Shown here: in pieces, positions 8,449-20,466 of the stretch | Layout of the letters: the number at the start of each line of letters is the position of its first letter | Position numbering within the stretch: position 1 is the first letter of the stretch | Assembly (NCBI GenBank): GCA_030704615.1 | Contig: CM060736.1 | Span: 35,001-57,500 of the forward strand | Origin: Takakia lepidozioides | Lineage: Eukaryota > Streptophyta > Takakiopsida > Takakiales > Takakiaceae | Direction of reading: 5' to 3' | Length of the DNA: 22,500 bases | Notes under the pieces: model-generated | What the model was told of the DNA's origin: nothing | What the model saw: the letters and a program-made list of their open reading frames with translations, nothing else | Database searches by the model: none | Position numbers and translations under genes: made by a program

Positions 8449-9033
8449 TCAAGAAATGGGAAAATCATCTTTAGGTTGTAAAGCTTGAGTTTTTCGTTTT
8501 TTTTCCCGACGAGCTATAGCAATGGCTCCTATTAGAGCAACTAAAAGAATTATAGAAAGAAATTCGAATGGAAGCAGAAACTCGGTTAATAGAAGATATC
8601 CAATACGTTGGATATTTCCTGTTGGAGCCTGTTCCACAATATCGTTCGATTGCGTGATCGAAGATATTCTGGACCATGATGTATTAGAAATCATAGTTAT
8701 TAATGAAAGAAAAAGCCCTGTACGAACTGCAAACGTTATTTTATCTCCCGCAGTCCGAGATGGAAAGAAATTTAGGGATTGTGGCTTATTGATTGGCATA
8801 ACAGCAAATACAATTAAAACATTTACAGCTCCTACATAAATTGAGACTTGTGCAGCAGCTACAAAATCGGCATTCAATGAGAGATATAAGGGAGATATAC
8901 GAACAAAAACCAGCCCCAAAGAAGAAGCGGAATAAACTATATTAGTAAGTAATACTACTCCCAGACTTCCTAATATGAGACCTATCTCTAGAGAAACAAA
9001 AAGAATTTCATGGAGTGGTTCAGGTAACTTCAT
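8449..9033 (-). CDS. ndhG: NdhG, NDH complex subunit 6
   Basis: NdhG is the NuoJ-type membrane subunit of the NDH complex. ATG 9033 opens [31 protein letters not shown]; the 194-residue length is near the bryophyte norm. Conserved features are [23 protein letters not shown] and the C-terminal membrane segment [20 protein letters not shown]. Five hydrophobic segments can be counted. [15 protein letters not shown] contains likely edited Ser codons. It lies between ndhI and ndhE on the same strand. Confidence 0.96.
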   Translation of the reverse strand: MKLPEPLHEILFVSLEIGLILGSLGVVLLTNIVYSASSLGLVFVRISPLYLSLNADFVAAAQVSIYVGAVNVLIVFAVMPINKPQSLNFFPSRTAGDKITFAVRTGLFLSLITMISNTSWSRISSITQSNDIVEQAPTGNIQRIGYLLLTEFLLPFEFLSIILLVALIGAIAIARREKKRKTQALQPKDDFPIS

Positions 9034-9232
9034 TATGCTCGCAATAAATTAAAGTCCTCTCTCTATTAGATTTGTTTACTAAAATTCTGTTTACTAACTC
9101 AAAAAAAATACTTTATTTATGTACACTTATGCTTCTTCTCGTAAGGGAAAACCGAAATAAAAAAGAAAAAAAATAGATATAACTACTTCATCAGAGTTGA
9201 TTCGATTTTTTATTCTTCTTTCTTAATCAAAC

Positions 9233-9784
9233 TTAGTCCGAAGAATTGGTGATGTTTCTCGAATCGGAATGTCCTTCTGTAACTCCTTTAGATAAATAAG
9301 TTAAACTCGGAATAGTTTGAATTGTAGAATCTTCGATTATAGATATGGGTAAACGTCCTAAAGCAATTTGATCATAATTCAATTCGTGACGATCATAGGT
9401 TGAAGGTTCATATTCTTCAGTCATTGACGAACGATTTGTAGGGCGATATTCGACACGGTTTCCACGAAATATACGAACTCCAAAATCGATACTATAACTT
9501 TTCAATTGTTTCTTTTCTATGTTCCTTTTCAATTCCCAATCAACAACAGGTGGATTAATTGGACATACACGAACACGTACTTCACGAGCGATACACTTAT
9601 CGAATTCGAAATGAATACGTCCACGAAATCGTTCTGATGGAATCAGTTTTTCGTAAGGGTATTGAATAGTCATAGGTAAACGATTCATATGATCTAGGGT
9701 CACCATAAAACCCTGACCAATGTACCTTGCGGCTCGTACTGCTTGTTCACTATAATTTCGAAGTCCATTCATCGCAGCAAACAT
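9233..9784 (-). CDS. ndhI: NdhI, NDH complex iron-sulfur subunit
   Basis: NdhI is a peripheral subunit with two 4Fe-4S clusters in the electron path from ferredoxin to plastoquinone. ATG 9784 gives 183 residues ([20 protein letters not shown]), near the family length. [35 protein letters not shown] and [11 protein letters not shown]-type blocks are clear. The two cluster motifs should carry eight Cys. The DNA gives C64, R67, R70, C74 and R104, R107, R110, R114, so six ligands are Arg. All six are CGY codons (five CGT, one CGC), each one C-to-U change from Cys. R118 is a further probable Cys. The unbroken frame and the precise pattern argue for editing, not decay. Confidence 0.96.
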   Translation of the reverse strand: MFAAMNGLRNYSEQAVRAARYIGQGFMVTLDHMNRLPMTIQYPYEKLIPSERFRGRIHFEFDKCIAREVRVRVCPINPPVVDWELKRNIEKKQLKSYSIDFGVRIFRGNRVEYRPTNRSSMTEEYEPSTYDRHELNYDQIALGRLPISIIEDSTIQTIPSLTYLSKGVTEGHSDSRNITNSSD

Positions 9785-9895
9785 ATGGTAGATATCCTTA
9801 AATAAATGATTTATTTGATATTTTCCAACTACTTATAGATCGAATAAATCTATATGTTGAAATTGCATTATGAAATATTTATATAAATGAATATT

Positions 9896-11847
9896 TTATA
9901 ATAGAAGAACTTGAAAAGAAACTGTCAGTAATAAATTACCTGAAGCAACAGGCAGAAGAAATTTCCAACCAAGATCCAATAATTGATCCATTCTCACTCT
10001 AGGTAATGTCCATCTTGCCATGATAGAGATAAACGAAAATGAATAAGCTTTAGCTAGCGTAATAAGAATTCCTATGATTATATCGATAACCTGACTAGTT
10101 CCATTACTAAAAAACCATTCTAATTGATTAGAAATTGATATGAATGGAATGGGAAAGTGCCATCCACCCAAATGAGGAATTGTTACAAACAGTGAAGAAG
10201 CTAATAGGTTTGAATAAGAAGCGACATAAAATAAGCCGAATTTTATACCTGAGTACTCGGTTTGATAACCTGCAACCAATTCTTCTTCTGCTTCTGGTAA
10301 ATCGAAAGGCAATCTTTCACATTCTGCTAAAGAAGCGATAAAAAAAGCTACGAAACCTATAGGTTGACGCCATAAATTCCATCCCCAAAAACCATATTTG
10401 GACTGCGCTTCAACTATATCAACTGTACTTAAGCTGTTAGATAATTATAGTCGATGTTAACATTACTGTTAATATCTCTACTTCAAAACCGTACATGAAA
10501 CTTTAGCGTCATACGGCTCCTCAGTGGTTATTGAAATAAAACTTTAAGCATTTTTCGCGAATTTGGCATAAAAAAATCGAAACAGTTTCTTTTTCTTTTA
10601 TTTAACCAATGAGATTCTGTCTGCTATAACAATAAAAGCTTTTGAATCTATCTTAGCCTTTACAATTGTTCGTTAGCACTAACTCAGATCTCTTAAAAAA
10701 AAAAAATAGAATATTTTTTATTTTTGCACCAGTAACTTTATAAGAAGAGACATATTCATTTCTTGTTCGAATAGCAAATATTTTTTATTCTTACTTTTGG
10801 GAGGTGAGAATCGTAGAAAGGGTTACTTCGTTCCCGATAGTCATTCGTTTTAGTGAATAGGGATATACTTCGGATCGGAGTTGTAAGGAAGTACTTCTTG
10901 GTCATTTCTACTAATGCCAAATCCTCATTCCATTTCGAAAAAATATATATATTTTTTTTTTCTTTACTAATCTTTTGTGTATCTTTGTGTTCCTGACCAT
11001 CTACTCTTGCTTGAATCAAAGTATGATAGTAAGAACTTCATACGATTCATCTTTTGCTCCCGCTGTCAGGTCTTGATAACTAATCTCGGACCTGGGGTAC
11101 ACAGTTTTCACCGGTTTTGCATGCTTTCACTCCTGTACGTGGAGGATGGGACTTGAATCTATTACTGCAAATGAAAAAGCTGTTTGATCTTACCCATATG
11201 ACTATCTAGTTTCTTAGTTAGGATAAGGAGGAACACTTATCAACTAATTTGAGAGAAGGAAATTCAATATTTTGACGAATCACACGTAGAGATATAGATA
11301 ATACACATAAAGCTAACGGGATTTCGTAACTAATAGATTGAGCAGCAGCTCGGAGACCACCTAAAAAGGAATATTTATTATTTGATCCGTACCCTGCCAT
11401 AAGCAGTCCAAGAGGAACGATGCTGGAGACAGCAATCCAATAAAAAACACCTATACCGAGATCGGCTGAAATTATGCTGTGGCCAAAAGGGATTACTAAA
11501 TAACTCAAAAACACTGGTATGACTACCATAGCTGGTCCGATATTGAATAACCAAGCGTCCCCTCTAGATGGAATAATATCTTCTTTTAATAAAAGTTTAA
11601 TTCCATCTGCTAAAGCTTGAATAATCCCCAAGGGACCAGCATACTCAGGTCCTATACGCTGTTGTATTCCCGCAGATATTTTTCTCTCGAGCCATACCAA
11701 AACTAGTACTCCTATCGTAACTCCCAATAGAAGAGTAAGAATAGGAAAAATGATCCATACAAAGCTAAAAAAATCTTTGGAAAGTTCTGATCCATTAAAT
11801 AAATAGATAACTTGTTCCTCGAGATTGGTATTGGTATCAGAAATCAT
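9896..11847 (-). CDS. ndhA: NdhA, NDH complex subunit 1 (two exons)
   Basis: NdhA is the NuoH-type membrane subunit that links the peripheral arm and quinone site to the membrane arm. Exon 1 runs 11847-11286 and exon 2 10443-9896, joining within a Leu codon to give 369 residues. I chose ATG 11847 ([12 protein letters not shown]) because it follows the ndhH stop by one base; an in-frame ATG at 11859 would overlap ndhH. Conserved blocks are [104 protein letters not shown] and [36 protein letters not shown] shows probable C-to-U sites (S, A, P, H for L, V, L, Y). Confidence 0.95.
10444..11285 (-). other. Group II intron of ndhA
   Basis: The 842-base intron begins GTGTG (11285) and ends in AT (10444), as group II introns do. 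Domain V is clear: the 34 bases at 10519-10486 run from GAGCCGTATG to GTACGGTTT and can form the standard hairpin. A domain VI-like hairpin follows (ATATTAAC with GTTAACAT), with an unpaired A about 7-8 bases before the 3' splice site. There is no maturase: the 87-codon open frame at 10756-11019 has no reverse transcriptase or X-domain features. The position is the conserved ndhA insertion site. Confidence 0.92.
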
Positions 11848-11848
11848 T

Positions 11849-13030
11849 TTAACGATCAACCTCTCCCGTAATAATATCTACACTACCTAATATTGTCATA
11901 ATATCTGCCAATTTCATTCCTTTTACTAATTGAGGAAGAATTTGCAAATTGATAGAACCAGGTGGACGAATTTTCCATCTCCAAGGAAAAACACTATCAT
12001 CTCCCATTAGATAAATTCCTAATTCTCCTTTAGGAGCTTCTACTCTGATATAATGCTCTTGTTTGGGTAACCTAAACGTAGGAGAAGGCTTCTTACTAAT
12101 AAACTGATATTCGAAATCATTCCATTCCGAGTTTTTTCCTTGATGAAGTCGTCGAGCTTCTAAATTTTCATAAGGTCCTCCCGGAATTACTTTTAAAGCT
12201 TGCTGAATTATTTTTACAGATTCTTTCATTTCTCCAATTCGTACCAAATAACGAGCTAATGAATCTCCTTCTTCTTGCCATTGAATTTGCCAATCCGATT
12301 CGTCATAACATTCATAATGATCAACTTTACGAAGATCCCATTGAACTCCCGAAGCTCGTAACATGGGTCCAGATAAACCCCAATTTATCGCTTCTTCCCT
12401 ACCAACAATACCTATTCCCTCCACCCGTTTGAGAAAAATGGGATTTCGTGTAATAAGTTTCTCATATTCATCAACTTTTGGTAAGAAGTAATCACAGAAA
12501 TCTAAACATTTGTCTACCCAACCATAAGGTAAATCTACAGCCACTCCTCCGATACGAAAATAATTATGCATCATCCGCATACCTGTGGCAGCTTCGAATA
12601 AATCATATATCATTTCTCTCTCTCTAAGAATGTAAAAGAAAGGAGTTTGTGCACCAATATCAGCCATGAAAGGTCCGAGCCGTAACGGATGAGAAGCTAT
12701 GCGACTCAACTCTAGCATAATAACTCTTATATAACTAGCTCTTTTAGGAACTTGAATATTGGTCAATTTCTCTGGCGCATTTATCGTCACAGCCTCCGTA
12801 AACATCGTAGCTAAATAATCCCATCGTGTAACATAGGGAAGATATTGAACAACTGTTCTATTTTCAGCAATTTTTTCCATACCTCTATGCGAATAACCTG
12901 ATATAGGTTCACAATCAATAACATCTTCACCATCTGGAGTAACAATAAGTCTAAGAACACCATGCATTGATGGATGATGGGGACCCATACTTACTATCAT
13001 GGGATTCGTTTCTGTAGCAAGCATGGCCAT
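11849..13030 (-). CDS. ndhH: NdhH, NDH complex 49-kDa subunit
   Basis: NdhH is the NuoD-like peripheral subunit that forms the quinone cavity. The frame is open further upstream, but ATG 13030 ([24 protein letters not shown]) gives exactly 393 residues, the family length, and has AGGGGA about 9 bases upstream. Family blocks: [74 protein letters not shown] and the terminal GEVDR. Departures of the editing type include [11 protein letters not shown] (family EPILGYLHRGM), SHPLRLGPF (SHLLWLGPF) and IITGEVDR (IIMGEVDR). It is the first ndh gene of the minus-strand cluster and stops one base before ndhA. Confidence 0.97.
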   Translation of the reverse strand: MAMLATETNPMIVSMGPHHPSMHGVLRLIVTPDGEDVIDCEPISGYSHRGMEKIAENRTVVQYLPYVTRWDYLATMFTEAVTINAPEKLTNIQVPKRASYIRVIMLELSRIASHPLRLGPFMADIGAQTPFFYILREREMIYDLFEAATGMRMMHNYFRIGGVAVDLPYGWVDKCLDFCDYFLPKVDEYEKLITRNPIFLKRVEGIGIVGREEAINWGLSGPMLRASGVQWDLRKVDHYECYDESDWQIQWQEEGDSLARYLVRIGEMKESVKIIQQALKVIPGGPYENLEARRLHQGKNSEWNDFEYQFISKKPSPTFRLPKQEHYIRVEAPKGELGIYLMGDDSVFPWRWKIRPPGSINLQILPQLVKGMKLADIMTILGSVDIITGEVDR

Positions 13031-13175
13031 ATGTAACTCCCCTTTCAATTGATTATGGAAGAAGAAATAAAGGTACTGGAGAAAGAAAAAATGTTCCATT
13101 CATTTCATTCATATTCATATTAATAGATAATCACAGATAAATAAATTTTAGCCGAAAATTTTGTGAAAAGAAGAA

Positions 13176-13442
13176 TTAACGATTTTTTAATCCACGAATA
13201 CCTAATTGATTAATTAAGTTTTCGTAACATGCTAAATTTTTTTGAGATAAATAACCTAAAAGACGTTTTCGTTTTCCCAAAATCTTCCACAAACCCCTCT
13301 GAGATGAATAATCTTTGCCATGCGATTTCAAATGATAGGTAGGTCTTGAAACTCGATTAGTTAAATGAGATATTTGAAACTCAACAGATCCTTTTTGTTT
13401 TTCAGAAATCGAAGATGAACCAATAAATAATTTCTTAGACGT
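13176..13442 (-). CDS. rps15: Ribosomal protein S15, chloroplast (ACG start)
   Basis: S15 is a 30S subunit protein that binds 16S rRNA. Minus-strand translation gives ACG TCT AAG AAA TTA TTT ATT (TSKKLFIG) through [45 protein letters not shown] to [13 protein letters not shown] and a TAA at 13178-13176: 88 residues, the normal length. No in-frame ATG exists near the conserved N terminus; the only ATG nearby is out of frame. AGGAG stands 11 bases before the ACG. I therefore infer ACG-to-AUG editing at 13441. Hornworts have lost or broken this gene, so an intact copy favours a liverwort. Confidence 0.93.
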   Translation of the reverse strand, partial: TSKKLFIGSSSISEKQKGSVEFQISHLTNRVSRPTYHLKSHGKDYSSQRGLWKILGKRKRLLGYLSQKNLACYENLINQLGIRGLKNR

Positions 13443-13789
13443 AAAAACATTTGCTCCTAAATTGTAAATTGTATTATTCCTTAATAATTAATAATAGATA
13501 GATTATAACTAATCCGTGTTTTTTATTATAAGTAGAAATGGAACAAGAAGAAGGGATTTATTTTATAATGATGCGAAATTTATTCATATTCAAATGAGAA
13601 TTGAAAGAAGTTCTAAAAAATAGAAAAATATACTGTAATTATAATAAATAAATAATACATAAAAATTTAGATGAAATTAATAGAGATTTATAACTTCATA
13701 AAAAATCATAAAATTTCGAATAATGAGAAATTTTTGGTTACAACCAAGAATTTCTCATTATTCAAAAAAAAAGGAATATTGCACTTCTT
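13443..13789. other. ycf1-rps15 spacer
   Basis: This is 347 bases of very AT-rich DNA between the ycf1 stop and the rps15 start. The only structure I see is the hairpin next to ycf1, listed separately. Confidence 0.65.
13714..13767 (-). terminator. Long stem-loop after ycf1
   Basis: Arms 13718-13739 and 13742-13763 match over 22 bp with one mismatch (G-U on the plus-strand RNA, A-C on the minus). Three further pairs lie beyond one mismatched base outside. It starts about 22 bases past the ycf1 stop, typical of a plastid 3' processing hairpin. Confidence 0.65.
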
Positions 13790-16700
13790 TTAATTGGATT
13801 TTTGGGGATACATACGAATTCTTAACATAGCAAATCGACTTCCATTATTTGTATTGAACCAAAATCTATTAATACGAGCCAGATCTTCTAGTCGGAAACT
13901 AGGCCAGAGAAACCGTTTGATAATTCGATTTCGATTTTCGTTTAATCTTCGATTTGTTTCTCCTGGTCTTTGATAGTTTCGTTTATTTTTCCCGAAAGAA
14001 TTCCTATACAATTCTGCATTTCGACTCAAAATTATTCCCGAATATAAATAATTCAATATTTTCAATTCTCTACGATGTCTTGGAAGCAAAATATCTTCAA
14101 GACTAAACGAATCGAAATTCGTTTCTTCGTTGTTTCGAAGAAGTTCCATACGTGGTATAGATTCCTCAGAAATATTAAAATCTAATCTTCTTTTGAATCT
14201 ATTTCTAAACTTTAGAACAGTACTTACTATCTTATACATCAAAATTTGATCATCTAGTACCCGTGATAAACGATGTTCTGAATTAATTGTTAATTTATTT
14301 ATGCCTATATCTCTACAGAAAAGAAGACGAAATGAATCCAAATCTTCACGCATTTTGGCAGAAAGTGAAACAATATTTCCCTTATTTTGCATGAAAGTCG
14401 TGAGAGAAGCCATATCTCCTAATTTATCAAATTTCTTTTCTACATTTCTGGATTTCCATCTCCATTGACGAATGGTTTGGTGACGCTCTCTCTCCCGAAG
14501 CGATTCTTTATTTCGAATATTTCTCTTATTTCTATCCCTCATGAGCGAAATATTCGGCACGGGTATTACTTCGGTTTTATATAAATCTCTTCTTTTTACA
14601 AGTTCTGGGACTAGCCATGATACTAAATCAGATTCAAAAGAAATTTTTTTTTCTTTATCAAAATTCGACGAATGATTAAAATTATCGTTATTTTCTTCAC
14701 TATTAATGAATCGATATTTATGTATCCTCTGAATACGACTACTAGATATAGTTCCTTCTCTTCCGCCTGGCGATTCCGGAAATGTTTCCATCTCCGATTC
14801 CTTCTGAGAATCGAGATAACTATAACAGAAAAGATTATATCTGTATCGTTTGTTAAGTTTTTTGGTTCGTTCTAACAAGGGGTTCACAGTCACTTTATAA
14901 GAAATTTTATTTTGTTTATAAAAGACTAAAGATTGACTTTTTTTACCAAAATTATAGGAATAATCTTTCTTTTCTCTTTCCCATTGGTGACTAACTTCAT
15001 TCCTCCGCCGCCGTGGTGCCATCCTATACCACATTTCCGAAGATATTCTATATCTATTAAAAGTTTGTAACCATTCCTTCCAATTGTTCTCTTCCAAATC
15101 TTTCAGTTCTTTCAAAGAGATGATCCCTTGTTTCTCTAAAAGATCTTTGAATCTCTTTTTAATAACTGTATTTGATGTCCAATAATTCAATAAATATTGA
15201 AAATCATACTTATTTATTGTTTCTATTTGCCATATTTTATGAAATACATATGCTTGAGACATTAATACAATGTCTTGTCGATTAAGATTCACTTTCAAAT
15301 TTTGTATTTTCTCATTCAAAATATTGGAATGTTGGTTAATAATTCTATTTTTTTTTTTTTCTGTCCGAAAAATATTTATTTTTTTTAATATTTCTCCTTT
15401 TCGAAAGATAGTAAAAAATTCTCGTTTGATTTTTATTACTAATTCGATACCAAACCGAATAAAATGAACATAACTTTTTTTTAAAAATTTATTCATTTTA
15501 CTTGAAAGAACTTCTATAAAGTAGGGCCATTTTTGAATCGATTTAACAAATTTTCTACGAAATCTCAGAATTATTTGTTGAATTCCAATCAAAACTTTTT
15601 CCCATTTAAGTTCCTTCTCATTATTCGGATATTTCCCATTTCTATCTTTGAAACTATCATTGAATTTTAGTTTATCAAAATAAAACTTTTTAGTTATTCT
15701 TTCAATTTGATTATTTCTCAAATATTTCAAGTTTTCCAATTTCTCTACATTTATTGGAGTTCTATATTCAAATTCGATTCGAATCTTCGGTGAAATTTTC
15801 TCACTAGATCTAGACGTAATTTCAATTGGTATTTTTTTGATAATTTCACTATTTGTTTTATATTCTTTTCTACATCTATCATTCGGTCCAGGTCGAAATA
15901 CAAGATCTTTTCTAGGTTCATCGGTTCGAGTATCCAAATTCGTCAGAGTACCTGATTCGGTATCAATATTATCAATAGTGGATCTTTCTCCCACAAAAAA
16001 AATTTTGGAACAAATTTTATAAATTTTCGTAGTTTTTGATAAAATATCTCTTTTCCATTGTCTTTTCAATTCCCTACTAACTGGTTTCCGAAAAGAAGGC
16101 TTTTTCTTTATATTCCCGAAAGGTAAATTGGTTTGGAAACCCCAGGCTGTTAAATAACTATAATTAATTTTTTTATTTCTTGCAATTATAGATGAGTCTA
16201 CTTCATCGTTAGATAAATTATTTGAAATTTTATTCTTATTATTTGAATAATTAGAATATATATATTTTTCTTTCCTCGTTTTGAACCGAGAATTATGCCA
16301 AGGTTTTAAATGAAAAGGGTATATAATTTTTATCTGAAGACCATCTCTAAGCCATTGTTCTGGTAATTCCCTCTCCGAAACCTCAATACCATCATAAGTG
16401 CATTTTACATGAATTTCCTTATTCCATTCATTCCAATCTTCATTCCATTCAGGGATTTGGAATAAAAATAAACGAATAATATTCTTAGATATTATCAATA
16501 TAGGTAATATTAAATATTTTCTGAGGTGTGATTGGATAATTAATAACCAACTTCTTCCCCATTGGGCCAATGGGAAATCCCATCTGTTTGCTATTGCAAA
16601 ACGATCAGCTTTTGTTCTTCTTGTAATGGAAGCGTCTTGATTCGAAAAAGGTATTATTTTTTTTCTTAGTTCTACAGAATTTTTAAAAGTTTTTTTTACA

Positions 16701-18802
16701 TCTATTACGCCTATTACGCCTAAGGAGGACTGAAACGGAATATGTTTTTCAAATATTCTCAAAAAGAATGGGGAATGTGTCTTAAGTTGTAAAATTTTCC
16801 ATATTAAAATTTTGCGTCTCCGAGCACGCATAGATCCTTTCACTAATTTTCGACGAAAATCTGATTGTTGCGAAAAACGTCTCACGATTTTTCTTCTTCT
16901 ATCTTTTCCCTTTATAAGATACCCTAAATTCTTTACTTTCCTCTGACGGATATCGGTAACTCCAATAGCTATAACATCAAATTTATCATTTCTCAATTTC
17001 GAAGTCCATCGAGGTATTTCTTTATAAATTTCTTGAAGTTGAGACTTTTTATGGATTTGTAGTGTTTTTGTTAACAGAGAAAAAATGTTTCCTAGGTGAA
17101 TGGAGTTACTTGAAAGTGAATTTTTCCAAGAACGTTCAAGTGTTTGCCATTTCTCTTTCTCCAAATAATTGAAATACAAAGTTCTTTGTCGAACAGAGAG
17201 ATTTAGGACAAGTTCCCAATTAAAATGAGATGTTCTAGTCGTCTTTCTACCCGGAAAATTTGTATTGTCAGTTCTTGAAAATGATTCTGTAGAAGTATTT
17301 CGTTTATTTGAATCAACGAGTATTTGTTCTTCCGAAAGAACAATCTGTTGTAAATTCGTTTCAAGTTTTCTATTCCTCGATCCTTGAATAAGCGAAATCG
17401 AAATGCGACGAGCATCTTTACTTAGTGGTTCCCATGGTAGCGGTAAATTCTTACGTCCTAATTCTCGCCATCGATTAGAAATCCAAGATTTCAGTTTATT
17501 ATCCCTTCTTGATAAATGAAGTAATTTTCTGTTGTTTTTTAGTTCATAATATCTTTCTGTCGAAAGCCAAGGTGATTTCGACACCGTTACTTTTCCACGA
17601 AATTGCCCATTCAAGAAAGGATCATAAACTTTAGTGAAAATATTTCCTTCATTATTAGATGATCCAGTTTTTTTTTCTATAGCATCTCCTATCGAGAATC
17701 CGTTGTCTAAAGCTTCAATTCTATCTCTTAATTCGTGATATAAATTATCTTTTCTTTCTTCTGTAGTATTAATCCATTCTTTATAGAAATCGTTAGATGA
17801 AAAATATTTTTTTGAAACATTGAAATATAAATAGTTTCTCAAATCTTTTTCAAAAGTTGATAAACTTGGTAGAGATGTAAAAGAGATCCTTTGTTTTCCA
17901 TCGCTTAAACATACATCAAAAAAATATTGAGACACTTGTTTTTTCACAGGACTTTTATTACTGAATCGACTATTCCCGATATATCGTAGTGGCCGGTTCC
18001 ATCTGCGATAATCGAAAAGAAGAGTGGGCCATGGTTTATTCAACCACGACGATCCATCAGCCTTCCATTGATCGATTTGAGATTCATCACTTAATTTTTT
18101 AGTAAAAAAAGGTACTGGAGCTCTGCCTAGATATAATAAACGACAAGCTGGAATAATAATACTAAAAGTTCGATAAATAACTCGTTTTACCAAAAGATAA
18201 AGTACGGGTGAGTCGCGTTCTATACGAACCAGAAGTAATTTGACTAAATTGAGGAAAAAGAGATGACCACTCAACCAACCACGAAAATAACTTATGACAA
18301 ATAAGAAATGATTGCTATGACGAAAAGGAAAAAGGTTCACTAATCTGGCTGATACGGGGCTTGGTAGAAGAACGGGATTGAATAATTGAAAGATAAAACT
18401 ATCTAAAAATATTTTATGAACTCGAACATCATTAATTGGAGTTATAGGGCGCAGAGATTGATAATCTAAAAGGTCTTTGATTCGATACCAATAAAATAAA
18501 ATGTATGGTAAAACTGGCAAAGTTATTGTATGAGGTTTTACTAACATTATATAGAGAGGTGAATAATATATTGATAAAAATATTATTAGTTGTCCCATAA
18601 TCGAACCACTTACAGCCACAGTACCACTAAGATTTCCTTCTAAAAGAAAAGCTCTTATGGATAAGATCTGAGAAGGGCCAATAGGCAATGTTGTGGGAAA
18701 TCCGTAATATGGTCCAAATAGAATCAACGGACTTGAAAAACTTATCCATGATGGTATGGGAGCCCGTAGCACGGAAAGCAGTAAGAGATTTTTTGTTATC
18801 GT
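13790..18802 (-). CDS. ycf1: Ycf1/TIC214, inner-envelope protein import component (ACG start)
   Basis: Ycf1 is the large plastid-encoded TIC214 protein of the inner-envelope translocon. I place the start at ACG 18802 (ACG ATA ACA AAA AAT CTC TTA), with GAGGAAAG 9-13 bases upstream. The alternative GTG at 18772 is 10 codons inside and has no ribosome-binding signal at the right distance. This gives 1670 residues, well above the 1068 I recall for Marchantia. The N-terminal 250 residues hold about six hydrophobic segments and the most conserved part: GPYYGFPTTLPIGPSQILSIRAF (family GLYYGFLTTFPIGPSQ), GQLIIFLSIYYSPLY and KPHTITLPVLPYILFYWYR. The rest is a long, highly basic Lys/Arg/Asn/Ser-rich region that drifts quickly. 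It ends in FRLEDLARINRFWFNTNNGSRF-type sequence, conserved in the family. A 9-bp in-frame tandem duplication at 16702-16719 encodes GVIGVI. Confidence 0.93.
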   Translation of the reverse strand, partial: TITKNLLLLSVLRAPIPSWISFSSPLILFGPYYGFPTTLPIGPSQILSIRAFLLEGNLSGTVAVSGSIMGQLIIFLSIYYSPLYIMLVKPHTITLPVLPYILFYWYRIKDLLDYQSLRPITPINDVRVHKIFLDSFIFQLFNPVLLPSPVSARLVNLFPFRHSNHFLFVISYFRGWLSGHLFFLNLVKLLLVRIERDSPVLYLLVKRVIYRTFSIIIPACRLLYLGRAPVPFFTKKLSDESQIDQWKADGSSWLNKPWPTLLFDYRRWNRPLRYIGNSRFSNKSPVKKQVSQYFFDVCLSDGKQRISFTSLPSLSTFEKDLRNYLYFNVSKKYFSSNDFYKEWINTTEERKDNLYHELRDRIEALDNGFSIGDAIEKKTGSSNNEGNIFTKVYDPFLNGQFRGKVTVSKSPWLSTERYYELKNNRKLLHLSRRDNKLKSWISNRWRELGRKNLPLPWEPLSKDARRISISLIQGSRNRKLETNLQQIVLSEEQILVDSNKRNTSTESFSRTDNTNFPGRKTTRTSHFNWELVLNLSVRQRTLYFNYLEKEKWQTLERSWKNSLSSNSIHLGNIFSLLTKTLQIHKKSQLQEIYKEIPRWTSKLRNDKFDVIAIGVTDIRQRKVKNLGYLIKGKDRRRKIVRRFSQQSDFRRKLVKGSMRARRRKILIWKILQLKTHSPFFLRIFEKHIPFQSSLGVIGVIDVKKTFKNSVELRKKIIPFSNQDASITRRTKADRFAIANRWDFPLAQWGRSWLLIIQSHLRKYLILPILIISKNIIRLFLFQIPEWNEDWNEWNKEIHVKCTYDGIEVSERELPEQWLRDGLQIKIIYPFHLKPWHNSRFKTRKEKYIYSNYSNNKNKISNNLSNDEVDSSIIARNKKINYSYLTAWGFQTNLPFGNIKKKPSFRKPVSRELKRQWKRDILSKTTKIYKICSKIFFVGERSTIDNIDTESGTLTNLDTRTDEPRKDLVFRPGPNDRCRKEYKTNSEIIKKIPIEITSRSSEKISPKIRIEFEYRTPINVEKLENLKYLRNNQIERITKKFYFDKLKFNDSFKDRNGKYPNNEKELKWEKVLIGIQQIILRFRRKFVKSIQKWPYFIEVLSSKMNKFLKKSYVHFIRFGIELVIKIKREFFTIFRKGEILKKINIFRTEKKKNRIINQHSNILNEKIQNLKVNLNRQDIVLMSQAYVFHKIWQIETINKYDFQYLLNYWTSNTVIKKRFKDLLEKQGIISLKELKDLEENNWKEWLQTFNRYRISSEMWYRMAPRRRRNEVSHQWEREKKDYSYNFGKKSQSLVFYKQNKISYKVTVNPLLERTKKLNKRYRYNLFCYSYLDSQKESEMETFPESPGGREGTISSSRIQRIHKYRFINSEENNDNFNHSSNFDKEKKISFESDLVSWLVPELVKRRDLYKTEVIPVPNISLMRDRNKRNIRNKESLRERERHQTIRQWRWKSRNVEKKFDKLGDMASLTTFMQNKGNIVSLSAKMREDLDSFRLLFCRDIGINKLTINSEHRLSRVLDDQILMYKIVSTVLKFRNRFKRRLDFNISEESIPRMELLRNNEETNFDSFSLEDILLPRHRRELKILNYLYSGIILSRNAELYRNSFGKNKRNYQRPGETNRRLNENRNRIIKRFLWPSFRLEDLARINRFWFNTNNGSRFAMLRIRMYPQKSN

Positions 18803-18914
18803 AATGAAATACTTTCCTCAGGAGCATAGGAGTAGAATAGAATAAAATTTAGAAGTTTTTTATGCATACATAAAAAAAAAATCCAGTCATATTTATTGAA
18901 GCGAAATGTTTCTC

Positions 18915-18963
18915 ATTGACCAGTAAGATTTTTCCTACATGAAAAAAAGGCTTACTGATCAAT
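18915..18963 (-). terminator. Stem-loop downstream of chlN
   Basis: Arms 18915-18927 and 18951-18963 form 13 bp on the minus-strand RNA with one G-U pair, 45-93 bases beyond the chlN stop. It probably marks the 3' end of the chlL-chlN transcript. Confidence 0.55.
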
Positions 18964-19007
18964 AAGTTATTATTTTTTAGACTATCCCAACGATTCCGAA
19001 AAGTAAT

Positions 19008-20438
<1,431 letters not shown>

Positions 20439-20466
20439 TTAACTAATAAACTAAATGATTTAGATC

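Noticed and set aside
7463-9784. psaC and ndhI as pseudogenes because cluster cysteines are missing
   Set aside because: The frames are full length and unbroken, and every missing Cys is a CGY codon fixable by one C-to-U edit; random decay would not be so specific.
10756-11019. An 87-codon open frame in the ndhA intron as a maturase remnant
   Set aside because: It is only Lys-rich sequence with no reverse transcriptase, domain X or endonuclease motif; it coincides with structured intron sequence.
13031-13099. Extension of ndhH by 23 codons upstream of 13030
   Set aside because: ATG 13030 gives the exact family length of 393 and has AGGGGA at normal spacing; the extension is Phe/Tyr-rich spacer translation.
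18627-18827. Open frame overlapping the ycf1 5' end as a separate small gene
   Set aside because: It is an out-of-frame shadow of the conserved ycf1 N terminus.
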